A stretch of 11,466 nt of DNA from Caccovicinus sp051878975 (GTDB lineage: Bacteria; Bacillota; Clostridia; Lachnospirales; Lachnospiraceae), in contig JBJELD010000062.1 of the NCBI GenBank assembly GCA_051878975.1, positions 1 to 11,466 on the forward strand. The letters are read 5' to 3'. The notes below the pieces were generated by a model that was not told where the DNA came from, did not search any database, and was given only the letters and a program-made list of their open reading frames with translations. Shown one piece after another: positions 1-6,012 of this stretch (positions within the stretch are counted from its first letter, which is position 1; every line of letters starts with the position of its first letter). Made by a program: the position numbers and the translations under genes.

Positions 1-975
1 GATTCGGTTTTTTAAATGCTCCGCATTCATTTTTTCCGTATTGATCTGCTCGTTGAGCACATTGATCTGGCCTTCCAGATTTCCCTGCTGCATATTGGCC
101 TGGCTGAACCGGGAACGGCTTTCCGTCAGCGTTTCCTCCTGCTTCTGAATCGCCTCATCCAGCTGATCATAATCCGTCTTGATTTTTTCTGCTTCCGCCT
201 TTGCCTGCTCCAGATCTCCGGCTACGATTGCTTCCCGTTCGTTAAGTATATTCAGCTGGCCTTTTACAGCGGCACTTTCCAGCAGGAATGCATTGGCATC
301 GTAGGACTTCAGCTCTTCCTTCAGCTGCAGATACTTCTTTGCCGCCTCCGCCTGCCGTCCCAGCGGCCCCACCTGTTTTTCCAGTTCGGATAAAATATCG
401 GTCACGCGGACCAGACTCTGCTTTTCATCCTCCAGCTTCTTCTGGGCAATGGTTTTTCTGCGCTTAAATTTTACAATTCCGGCCGCCTCGTCAAACAGCT
501 CCCGGCGTTCCTCCGGCTTGCCGCTTAAAATCTTATCGATCTGTCCCTGACCGATGATGGAATAGCCTTCCTTGCCGATACCGGTATCGTAAAACAGCTC
601 ATTTACGTCCTTCAGCCGGCATGCGCTTCCATTGATCATGTATTCGCTTTCACCGGAACGGTAAAGCCGTCTGGAAACCGTGACCTGGTCATAATCAATG
701 GCCAGCTGATGATCCGAATTATCCAGCGTAATCGCCACATAAGCAAAGCCCTGAGGTTTTCGCATCTCGGTTCCGGAAAAAATCACATCCTGCATGCTGC
801 CGCCCCGCAGCTGCTTGACTCTCTGCTCTCCCAGAACCCAGCGGACCGCATCCGCCACATTGCTTTTTCCACTGCCGTTCGGTCCCACAATTCCGGTAAT
901 TCCATTGTGAAATTCGAAGACGATCTTGTTGGCAAAGGATTTAAAGCCCTGGATCTCTATACTTTTTAAATACAT
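1..975 (-). CDS. smc: Chromosome segregation ATPase SMC, N-terminal part (runs off left edge)
   Basis: This is the first 325 codons of SMC, the ATPase core of the bacterial condensin that organises and separates chromosomes together with ScpA and ScpB. The protein opens MYLKSIEIQGFKSFA, the classic SMC head start. A Walker A motif GPNGSGKS lies at residues 31-38 and the Q-loop motif GQGQIDKIL at about 142-150. From about residue 168 the sequence becomes Glu/Lys/Gln-rich heptad-like coiled coil, which continues to the window edge without a stop. The hinge, second coil and C-terminal head (full proteins are about 1,190 residues) are outside the window. The ATG at 973-975 lies 6 nt after the rnc stop, with a GGAAG ribosome site inside the last rnc codons, so the two genes are probably translationally linked. 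The rnc-smc order is conserved in Bacillota. Confidence 0.97.
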   Translation of the reverse strand, partial: MYLKSIEIQGFKSFANKIVFEFHNGITGIVGPNGSGKSNVADAVRWVLGEQRVKQLRGGSMQDVIFSGTEMRKPQGFAYVAITLDNSDHQLAIDYDQVTVSRRLYRSGESEYMINGSACRLKDVNELFYDTGIGKEGYSIIGQGQIDKILSGKPEERRELFDEAAGIVKFKRRKTIAQKKLEDEKQSLVRVTDILSELEKQVGPLGRQAEAAKKYLQLKEELKSYDANAFLLESAAVKGQLNILNEREAIVAGDLEQAKAEAEKIKTDYDQLDEAIQKQEETLTESRSRFSQANMQQGNLEGQINVLNEQINTEKMNAEHLKNRI

Positions 976-981
976 ACTCTG

Positions 982-1668
982 CTAGTCTTCCTTAATCTTT
1001 ATGATTCCATTATACGCGGCAACCTGCTCCGCACCCTTTTTCGTCCGCCCGGTTCCTCGTCCGATTTCCCGGTCTCCGATCTTTGCGCGGACCTCGAAGG
1101 ACTTATTATGATCCGGACCTTCCTCTTTCAGAAGCTCGTAACTTAAGGGTTCATCAAACCGGCTCTGCACCAGTTCCTGTAAGATAGTCTTGCTATCATA
1201 AAAGAGCTGCTTATGCTCAATATCATTTAAAATGAAGCGATGAATAAACTCTTTTGCATTAGCAAAACCACCGTCCAGATAAATGGCTCCGATCAGAGCC
1301 TCCATCGCATCCGATACAACTGAATGGCGGAATCTTCCTCCCGTTGCCTCCTCGCCTTTTCCCAAAAGCAGAAACTCACCCAGATGAATTTCTGCTGCAC
1401 AGAATGCCAGGGTCGGCTCGCAGACCAGACTGGCTCTCGTCTTGGTCAGATCGCCCTCGGGCATATCCTGATATGAAGCAAACAGGAAATCACTGCTTAC
1501 CAGCTCCAGTACAGCGTCTCCCAGAAATTCCAGACGTTCATTGCATCTTGTTTTCTCCCACCGGTGTTCATTTGCATACGAGCTGTGAGTCATGGCATGG
1601 CTTAACAGTCTCCGATTCTGAAACGTATAGCCAATGATCTGCTCCAGTTCTTTGATCTCTCGATTCAC
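982..1668 (-). CDS. rnc: Ribonuclease III
   Basis: RNase III cuts double-stranded RNA in the cytoplasm, maturing rRNA precursors and some mRNAs. The 228-residue protein has the full two-domain layout. The catalytic domain carries the signature NERLEFLGDAVLE at 43-55, with acidic residues E44, E47, D51, E70, D119 and E122 in the positions expected for metal binding and catalysis. A double-stranded RNA binding domain spans about 157-226, ending with the basic GRTKKGAEQVAA stretch. Length is normal for the family. The start is a GTG at 1668, with AGGAGG at 1675-1680 spaced 6 nt away. An ATG two bases upstream is followed at once by TGA and cannot be the start. The gene lies 66 nt after acpP and 6 nt before smc. 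Confidence 0.97.
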   Translation of the reverse strand: MNREIKELEQIIGYTFQNRRLLSHAMTHSSYANEHRWEKTRCNERLEFLGDAVLELVSSDFLFASYQDMPEGDLTKTRASLVCEPTLAFCAAEIHLGEFLLLGKGEEATGGRFRHSVVSDAMEALIGAIYLDGGFANAKEFIHRFILNDIEHKQLFYDSKTILQELVQSRFDEPLSYELLKEEGPDHNKSFEVRAKIGDREIGRGTGRTKKGAEQVAAYNGIIKIKED

Positions 1669-1680
1669 ATCGATCCTCCT
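1665..1680 (-). promoter_or_regulatory. rnc ribosome binding site with GTG start inside an ATG-TGA start-stop
   Basis: On the minus strand AGGAGG is followed by ATCGATGTGA. The rnc GTG (1668-1666) overlaps an out-of-frame ATG (1670-1668) that is directly followed by TGA. The next in-frame upstream codons lead to a TGA at about 1689-1687 with no better start, so the GTG is the only reasonable initiation codon. Both starts share one strong ribosome site. Competition between them could lower RNase III output; that consequence is inference. Confidence 0.6.
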
Positions 1681-1688
1681 TCCAACTC

Positions 1689-1726
1689 AAAAGGAAAGGG
1701 GCGGCCCTGACAACTGCGGCTGCCCC
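1689..1726 (-). terminator. Possible attenuator hairpin between acpP and rnc
   Basis: In the minus-strand transcript, starting 8 nt after the acpP stop, GGGGC-A-GCC pairs with GGC-C-GCCCC (1718-1726 with 1698-1706). This gives eight pairs around one A-C mismatch, with a loop of about 11 nt. It is followed by TTTCCTTTT, a broken U-run, so termination would probably be partial. Position and shape fit an attenuator that keeps the abundant acpP message above rnc-smc. Because it sits in the leader next to the RNase III gene, it could instead be an RNase III cleavage site. Confidence 0.5.
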
Positions 1727-1734
1727 AACATCTC

Positions 1735-1965
1735 CTAATTCAATGCGTTCTTAATTGCTTCCACAGCGTCGCCGACCGTGACGATTTTTTCTGCCTCTTC
1801 GCTCGGAATCTCAATGTCGAACTCTTCTTCAATGCCCATGATGATCTGGAATACATCCAGAGAATCCGCCCCCAGATCGTCCACGAATGTGGCGTTTATC
1901 GTTACCTCATCCGGCTCCATATTCAGCACCTCTGCAATAATTCCCTGTAACTTTTCAAATTCCAT
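1735..1965 (-). CDS. acpP: Acyl carrier protein
   Basis: ACP carries growing fatty acyl chains as thioesters on a 4'-phosphopantetheine arm. The 76-residue, strongly acidic protein has the invariant GADSL motif with the attachment serine at residue 35, followed by an acidic helix (GIEEEFDIEIP) that contacts partner enzymes. Length and layout are typical of type II fatty-acid synthesis ACP. The ATG at 1963-1965 is 5 nt beyond the plsX stop, with its GGAGGA ribosome site overlapping the end of plsX, so the genes are probably translationally coupled. fabD and fabG, which often separate plsX from acpP in Bacillus, are absent here and presumably lie elsewhere. A different ACP type (for example secondary metabolism) is unlikely given this operon. 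Confidence 0.97.
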   Translation of the reverse strand: MEFEKLQGIIAEVLNMEPDEVTINATFVDDLGADSLDVFQIIMGIEEEFDIEIPSEEAEKIVTVGDAVEAIKNALN

Positions 1966-1970
1966 ACCTT

Positions 1971-2990
1971 TTAGTCCTCCTGCTCTTCTTTGCCTGTTTC
2001 GGTCAGGCTTTCTTTGATTTTTTCATTTATACCCTGTTCTTTAAAGGTAACACATTGAATGATGGAATTTTTCACTTCGTTTGCCTTTGAATTGCCATGT
2101 GTTTTTACGACCAGACCGTTCAGACCCAGAAGCGGCGCGCCGCCGTAACGGCTGGCATCAAAGGATTTCAAAGTGGTCTTCAGCGCAGGCTTTACCAGAA
2201 GCGCGCCGATCTTGCTCCGCAGGCTGCTCATCATGCCGCTCTTCACCTTCGAAATCAAGGTCGATCCGACACCCTCGTAAAGCTTCAGGATTACATTTCC
2301 GACAAAGGCTTCGCAGACAACAACGTCCGCTCCGCCATGCGGAATCTCCCGCGCCTCAATACTTCCGATAAAGTTGATATCCCTGCAGGCCTTTAGCAGC
2401 GGAAAGGTTTCCTTTACCAGAGCATTCCCTTTCTCTTCCTCCGCGCCGATATTCACAATGGCAACTCTTGGGTTTTTCACCTTCATCACGTGTTCCATAT
2501 AAATTGAACCCATCCGTGCAAACTGCACCAGGTGGGAAGGTCTGGCATCCACATTTGCTCCGCAGTCAATCAAAAGCGAAACTCCGTTCTCCGTCGGAAT
2601 CAGCGGCGCCAGAGGAGGCCTCTCTACCCCTTTGATTCTTCCTACAATAACCTGTCCGCCCACCAGAATGGCGCCGGAGCTTCCGGCTGACACAAATGCA
2701 TCTGCCTCTTTTTTCTTTACCAGGTTCATGCCGACTACGATGGATGAATCCTTTTTCTTTCGTATGGCATTTACCGGCGGTTCTTCTGTGGCAATCACTT
2801 CCGTGGCATTTACCACCTGAATTCTCTCTTTCTCATAAGTATATCTGGAAAGTTCGGAATTTACTGCAGCTTCCTGGCCGACCAGCAATACCTGAATTCC
2901 CGGCTGCTCCTTCACCGCAGCCACGGCTCCGGCTACCATCTCAGCCGGTGCGTAATCACCGCCCATAGCATCTACTGCTACTCTAATCAT
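1971..2990 (-). CDS. plsX: Phosphate acyltransferase PlsX
   Basis: PlsX is a peripheral membrane enzyme that moves the acyl chain from acyl-ACP to phosphate. The acyl-phosphate product is used by PlsY to start phospholipid synthesis. The 339-residue protein begins IRVAVDAMGGDYAP, the family's N-terminal signature, and has SAGSSGAILVGG near residue 102, a variant of the usual SAGNTGA glycine-rich loop. It also has GGADVVVCEAFVGNVILK and a C-terminal RYGGAPLLGLNG segment, all characteristic of PlsX. Full length. The ATG at 2988-2990 has AAAGGAGAA upstream at 8 nt spacing. It is the first gene of the plsX-acpP-rnc-smc unit and has its own sigma-A promoter just upstream. It is separated from rpmF, its usual upstream neighbour, by an oppositely oriented recombinase gene. 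Confidence 0.97.
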   Translation of the reverse strand: MIRVAVDAMGGDYAPAEMVAGAVAAVKEQPGIQVLLVGQEAAVNSELSRYTYEKERIQVVNATEVIATEEPPVNAIRKKKDSSIVVGMNLVKKKEADAFVSAGSSGAILVGGQVIVGRIKGVERPPLAPLIPTENGVSLLIDCGANVDARPSHLVQFARMGSIYMEHVMKVKNPRVAIVNIGAEEEKGNALVKETFPLLKACRDINFIGSIEAREIPHGGADVVVCEAFVGNVILKLYEGVGSTLISKVKSGMMSSLRSKIGALLVKPALKTTLKSFDASRYGGAPLLGLNGLVVKTHGNSKANEVKNSIIQCVTFKEQGINEKIKESLTETGKEEQED

Positions 2991-3019
2991 GACTGATTCT
3001 CCTTTCGGCTAATCTCAAG

Positions 3020-3035
3020 ATTTAATATACTAAAT
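3020..3035. repeat. 16-bp near-perfect palindrome over the plsX -10 box
   Basis: ATTTAATATACTAAAT is symmetric at 7 of 8 base pairs (one A/C mismatch) and contains the plsX -10 hexamer. A protein bound here would block RNA polymerase. In Bacillus the plsX operon is controlled by FapR; the minus strand shows TTTAGTA, which resembles one FapR half-site, but the other half does not match. The site may be only AT-rich promoter sequence. Confidence 0.25.
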
Positions 3036-3052
3036 ATCCTTTTATAAATCAA
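3024..3052 (-). promoter_or_regulatory. Sigma-A type promoter for plsX-acpP-rnc-smc
   Basis: On the minus strand, -35 TTGATT (3047-3052) and -10 TATATT (3024-3029) are separated by exactly 17 bp of AT-rich sequence. Transcription would start near 3017, about 27 nt before the plsX ATG. The surrounding region is strongly AT-rich, unlike the coding sequence. This promoter would let the operon run independently of the upstream rpmF transcript, which the recombinase gene now separates from it. Confidence 0.7.
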
Positions 3053-3137
3053 TATGTATTTTCAAGTTTTCAAATAAAATGGGGATTTATGGAACCCTTA
3101 TCGTAAATTGCTAAAATACTCTCCGGGTACTTTTTAG

Positions 3138-3151
3138 GTTTATGTGTAAAC
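3138..3151. repeat. Short inverted repeat upstream of the recombinase gene
   Basis: GTTTA-TGTG-TAAAC forms a perfect 5-bp inverted repeat about 40 nt before the recombinase start codon. It lies where an operator, or part of a recombination site bound by the recombinase, could be. It is short enough to arise by chance. No second copy was noticed in the window. Confidence 0.25.
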
Positions 3152-3188
3152 TATCAGTATTACAAAAAGAAAAAATGGAGGTAACAAC

Positions 3189-3833
3189 ATGAGAAAACAA
3201 AATTACGGTTATATCCGCGTTTCCAGCAAAGATCAGAACGAAGCAAGGCAGCTGGATGCCTTGTCCGCCTACAAGATACCGGAAAGGAATCTTTTCATCG
3301 ACAAAAAGAGCGGAAAAGATTTTGAACGGCCGGCCTGGAAGGAAATGATTACCAGAATCTGTCCGGGAGATCTTCTGATTGTAAAATCCATCGACCGGCT
3401 GGGAAGAAACTACGATGACATTATCGAACAGTGGAAGCTTCTGACCAAGGAGCGGCACGCCGATATCCTGGTGGTCGACATGCCTCTTCTGGATACCCGC
3501 TCGAAGGGAAAGGATCTGACCGGCACTTTCATTTCTGATCTGGTCCTGCAGATCCTTTCCTACGTGGCACAGACCGAGCGGGAAAATATCCGTCAGCGCC
3601 AAATCGAAGGGATTGCCAGCGCCAAAGCGCGGGGAATCCAGTTCGGAAGAAGCAAACGGGAAATCCCGGAGTTTGACCGGATCGTTCAGCTGTGGCAGAA
3701 CGGATACATCACAGCTTCCGAAGCTTCCATCCGGTGCGGTATGTCCCGGGCCGGCTTCTACAAGCGTCTGAAAGCGGCCGGCTGCAGCCTGCCGGAGCCG
3801 GGCGGACGGTATCCGGAGCTCTGCGAGGGCTAA
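3189..3833 (+). CDS. Small serine recombinase (resolvase/invertase family)
   Basis: This enzyme family cuts both DNA strands with an active-site serine and exchanges ends by subunit rotation, resolving or inverting DNA between specific sites. The 214-residue protein has the catalytic motif YIRVSSKDQ at 8-16 with nucleophile S12 and R10. It also has the second active-site motif IDRLGR at 68-73 and the long E-helix starting QTERENIRQRQ at about 128. A C-terminal helix-turn-helix spans about 161-197. It is complete, with GGAGG 7 nt before the ATG. There is no large-recombinase C-terminal extension and no transposase, terminal repeats or partner genes nearby. It is divergent from plsX and convergent with rpmF, so it interrupts a commonly conserved operon. 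No strong promoter is visible for it. Base composition looks like its neighbours, suggesting long residence. Whether it resolves, inverts or is domesticated cannot be told. Confidence 0.93.
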   Translation: MRKQNYGYIRVSSKDQNEARQLDALSAYKIPERNLFIDKKSGKDFERPAWKEMITRICPGDLLIVKSIDRLGRNYDDIIEQWKLLTKERHADILVVDMPLLDTRSKGKDLTGTFISDLVLQILSYVAQTERENIRQRQIEGIASAKARGIQFGRSKREIPEFDRIVQLWQNGYITASEASIRCGMSRAGFYKRLKAAGCSLPEPGGRYPELCEG

Positions 3834-3860
3834 CAGCCGAACTTTCACCGGAGCATCAAG

Positions 3861-3911
3861 CAAAATAAGCCCTCCTTCGTCGGATTCATAACCCGACAAA
3901 GGAGGGCTTAT
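3861..3911 (-). terminator. Strong terminator hairpin after rpmF, shared with the convergent recombinase
   Basis: Arms 3865-3883 and 3893-3911 form a 19-bp stem with a 9-nt loop. In the minus-strand RNA the single non-identical position is a G-U pair and the stem is followed by TTTTG. In the plus-strand RNA the same position is a C-A mismatch and no U-run follows. The hairpin therefore fits best as the terminator of the DUF177-rpmF transcript, 18 nt after the rpmF stop. It may also stop recombinase transcripts weakly. Confidence 0.85.
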
Positions 3912-3929
3912 GTTCAGCTCCTGATGATC

Positions 3930-4112
3930 TTAGTTCTCTACAGATACGATCTCACGCTTATTGTAGCTTCCGCAAGCTTTGCATACTCTGTGAGGCATCA
4001 TTAAAGCGCCGCACTTGGAGCACTTTACTAAATTCGGAGCGCTCATCTTCCAGTTTGCTCTGCGGCTATCTCTTCTAGCCTTAGAGGATTTATTCTTTGG
4101 ACAGATAGACAT
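3930..4112 (-). CDS. rpmF: Ribosomal protein bL32
   Basis: L32 is a small basic protein of the large ribosomal subunit. The 60-residue sequence opens with the typical Lys/Arg-rich segment (KNKSSKARRDSRRANWK) and contains a zinc ribbon with C31, C34, C44 and C47 (CxxC-x9-CxxC). It is therefore the zinc-binding (C+) form of L32 rather than the cysteine-free form used under zinc limitation. The ATG at 4110-4112 is preceded by a perfect AAGGAGGTG site formed by the last codons of DUF177, whose stop is only 4 nt upstream, so translation is coupled. A strong hairpin terminator follows directly. Confidence 0.97.
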   Translation of the reverse strand: MSICPKNKSSKARRDSRRANWKMSAPNLVKCSKCGALMMPHRVCKACGSYNKREIVSVEN

Positions 4113-4116
4113 GGTT

Positions 4117-4644
4117 TTACACCTCCTTAAACTGTTTAAAAATATCCTGGATTACCGACATCCTGGGATCCGGCACGCTGCTGTCGCAGCTGCATGTTCC
4201 GTGATTGAGGTTCTGACCGCACTTGCCGCAGATTCCCCTGCAGTCCTCATTGCAGAGAACTTTCATCGGCAGGTTCAGCATCAGTTCGTTCCCAATCAGC
4301 TGGTCCACATCCAGATAATAACCGCTTATATAGGGTTGTTCATCCAACGCTTCTACCCGTTCCTCACTGCTCTGGTTCATATCCAGCTCTTCATCAATCG
4401 ACAGTTCAAAAGGCACCTTTACCGGCTCCAGACAACGGTCACAGGGCATCATCAAAGCAAGCTTTGTCTCTCCCGTAACCGACAGCTTCTTTTCACCTGT
4501 GTGGGTAATGGTAAGCACCACCGGCTCCTTGTCTGCAATCTCATAGTCCCCATCCGGTCCGTGAAACTGCTCCATCTCAAGATTCTGGGTATAGGTCTTC
4601 ACTTTTCCTTGGCAGGAAAACAACTCTGATAAGTTAATCAGCAT
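4117..4644 (-). CDS. DUF177 family protein (YceD/YlbN)
   Basis: This family is almost always encoded directly before rpmF and is implicated in 23S rRNA or large-subunit biogenesis, based on work on YceD homologues in bacteria and plants. The precise activity is not settled. The 175-residue protein has the family CDRCLEP motif (C68, C71) and a C-terminal cysteine cluster, CNEDCRGICGKCGQ followed by CSC (C131, C135, C139, C142, C151, C153). These suggest metal binding, probably zinc. An acidic middle region lies between them. The ATG at 4642-4644 follows TTAGGAGT at about 8 nt and lies roughly 22 nt after the predicted transcription start. It forms an operon with rpmF with 4 nt between stop and start. 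Confidence 0.93.
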   Translation of the reverse strand: MLINLSELFSCQGKVKTYTQNLEMEQFHGPDGDYEIADKEPVVLTITHTGEKKLSVTGETKLALMMPCDRCLEPVKVPFELSIDEELDMNQSSEERVEALDEQPYISGYYLDVDQLIGNELMLNLPMKVLCNEDCRGICGKCGQNLNHGTCSCDSSVPDPRMSVIQDIFKQFKEV

Positions 4645-4673
4645 ATTATATACTCCTAATACGCACCTTCAAT

Positions 4674-4702
4674 ATTATACATACCGGTGCCTGCTTTGTC
4701 AA
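4674..4702 (-). promoter_or_regulatory. Perfect-consensus sigma-A promoter for DUF177-rpmF
   Basis: On the minus strand TTGACA (4697-4702) and TATAAT (4674-4679) are separated by exactly 17 bp, matching the sigma-A consensus at every hexamer position. Immediately upstream is an AT-rich tract that could act as an UP element. The likely transcription start is near 4667, giving a short leader of about 22 nt. Strong constitutive expression suits a ribosomal protein gene. Confidence 0.92.
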
Positions 4703-4714
4703 CTAAATTTTTAC

Positions 4715-4732
4715 GAAATATTCGAAATATTC
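4715..4732. repeat. Tandem 9-bp repeat upstream of the DUF177-rpmF promoter
   Basis: GAAATATTC occurs twice without a gap (4715-4723 and 4724-4732), about 12 nt upstream of the -35 box. The segment is AT-rich and sits where an UP element contacts RNA polymerase alpha subunits. It could also be a pair of protein binding sites. It lies between this promoter and the ackA terminator. Confidence 0.45.
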
Positions 4733-4736
4733 CCGC

Positions 4737-4765
4737 AAAAGAGCCGCCACATCCTGTGGCGGCTC
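4737..4765 (-). terminator. Intrinsic terminator of pduL-ackA
   Basis: In the minus-strand RNA, GAGCCGCCAC pairs perfectly with GTGGCGGCTC (10 bp, 5-nt loop) and is followed by TTTTG. It lies 22 nt after the ackA stop and just upstream of the DUF177-rpmF promoter, so it insulates the two units. The U-run is short but the stem is very GC-rich. Confidence 0.85.
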
Positions 4766-4787
4766 CGTCATTTTATAAGGAAGCGGT

Positions 4788-5984
4788 CTACTGAACCAGT
4801 GCCTTGGTATCTCTTGCGATTGCCAGCTCCTCGTTGGTCGGCAGCAGCATTACCTTAACCTTGGAATCCGCGGTGGAAATGATTCTTCTCTCTCCACGAA
4901 TATTATTGGCCTCTTCATCGATCTTTACACCCAGATAGCCCAGGCTGTCACAGATACGCTTACGGGTATTGATATCATTCTCACCTACGCCTGCAGTAAA
5001 TGCGATCGCATCTACACCGTTCATAGCTGCGGTATATGCGCCAATGTACTTCACTACGCGGTAGATAAATGCATCCAATGCAACTGCTGCCAGATGATTG
5101 CCCTCTGCTGCAGCAGCACCGATATCACGGAAGTCGCTGGATACGCCGCCGGACATGCCCAGGACACCGGATTTCTTATTTAAGATATTCAACATCTCAT
5201 TGATGTCAATGCCTTCCTTATTCATGATAAACTGCAGAACGGCCGGATCTACGTCGCCGCTTCTGGTTCCCATGATCAGACCCTCAAGAGGAGTAAGTCC
5301 CATGGAAGTATCCACGCACTTTCCGCCGATGGAAGCAGAAATACTGGAGCCGTTTCCTAAATGGCATACGATCACCTTTGCATTTTCCGGATCCAGACCG
5401 CCAAACTTGATGGCTTCACCGGATACGAACATATGGCTGGTTCCGTGGAAGCCGTAGCGGCGAATGCTGTACTTTTCAAAGTATTCCTCCGGAATCGCAT
5501 ACTTATACACTTTTTCTTCCATGGACATACCGAATGCGGTATCAAATACTGCTACGTTTGGCTTGCCAGGCATAGCAGCCTCACATGCCTCGATACCCAT
5601 CAGGTTGGCTGGGTTGTGCAGAGGTCCTAAGTCGAAGCACTCGCGGATTACATTCTTTACTTCATCATTTACCACGATGGACTTATAGAACTTCATTCCG
5701 CCGTGCAGTACGCGGTGTCCGATTGCGGAAATCTCATCGGTGCTCTTGATCACACCGTGCTCCGGATCCTGCAGAGCATCCATAACCAGTTCAATAGCCG
5801 TCTTATGAGTAGGCATATCCTTCTCAATCACAACCTTATCCTTGCCGGAAGGGCTGTGGGTCAGCTTGGAACCTTCGATGCCGATTCTTTCGCAAAGGCC
5901 CTTTGCAATTACAGACTCATCGTCCATGTCGATTAACTGATACTTCAGGGAAGAGCTTCCGCAGTTGATAACTAAAATCTTCAT
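4788..5984 (-). CDS. ackA: Acetate kinase
   Basis: AckA converts acetyl phosphate and ADP to acetate and ATP in the cytoplasm, a main energy-yielding step in fermentative anaerobes; it is reversible. The 398-residue protein begins KILVINCGSSSLKYQL with N7. It keeps the known active-site residues at the family positions: R91 (GHRVLHGG), H123, D148 (VFDTAFG), H180 (YGFHGTSH), H208 (CHLGNGSS), R241 (GTRSGDVDP) and E385 (PTNEE). Full length and intact. The ATG at 5982-5984 follows AAGGAG at about 11 nt. It sits 28 nt after pduL, which supplies its substrate, and a hairpin terminator follows. A propionate or butyrate kinase role is less likely because the sequence matches AckA throughout. Confidence 0.97.
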   Translation of the reverse strand: MKILVINCGSSSLKYQLIDMDDESVIAKGLCERIGIEGSKLTHSPSGKDKVVIEKDMPTHKTAIELVMDALQDPEHGVIKSTDEISAIGHRVLHGGMKFYKSIVVNDEVKNVIRECFDLGPLHNPANLMGIEACEAAMPGKPNVAVFDTAFGMSMEEKVYKYAIPEEYFEKYSIRRYGFHGTSHMFVSGEAIKFGGLDPENAKVIVCHLGNGSSISASIGGKCVDTSMGLTPLEGLIMGTRSGDVDPAVLQFIMNKEGIDINEMLNILNKKSGVLGMSGGVSSDFRDIGAAAAEGNHLAAVALDAFIYRVVKYIGAYTAAMNGVDAIAFTAGVGENDINTRKRICDSLGYLGVKIDEEANNIRGERRIISTADSKVKVMLLPTNEELAIARDTKALVQ

Positions 5985-6012
5985 ATTTGTTTTTTCTCCT
6001 TCAGGGCTTTTC

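Noticed and set aside
3020..3035. FapR operator at the plsX promoter
   Set aside because: Only one half resembles the known FapR box; the second half and spacing do not match. It is kept only as an unnamed palindrome.
3111..3899. Long 262-codon open frame antisense to the serine recombinase
   Set aside because: The plus-strand frame has clear catalytic motifs, a ribosome site and family length. The antisense frame has no recognisable domain and crosses the terminator hairpin, so it is a shadow.
4126..4138. TTAAAC-T-GTTTAA palindrome
   Set aside because: It lies inside the DUF177 coding end (FKQFKE codons) and is explained by the repeated Phe-Lys codons.
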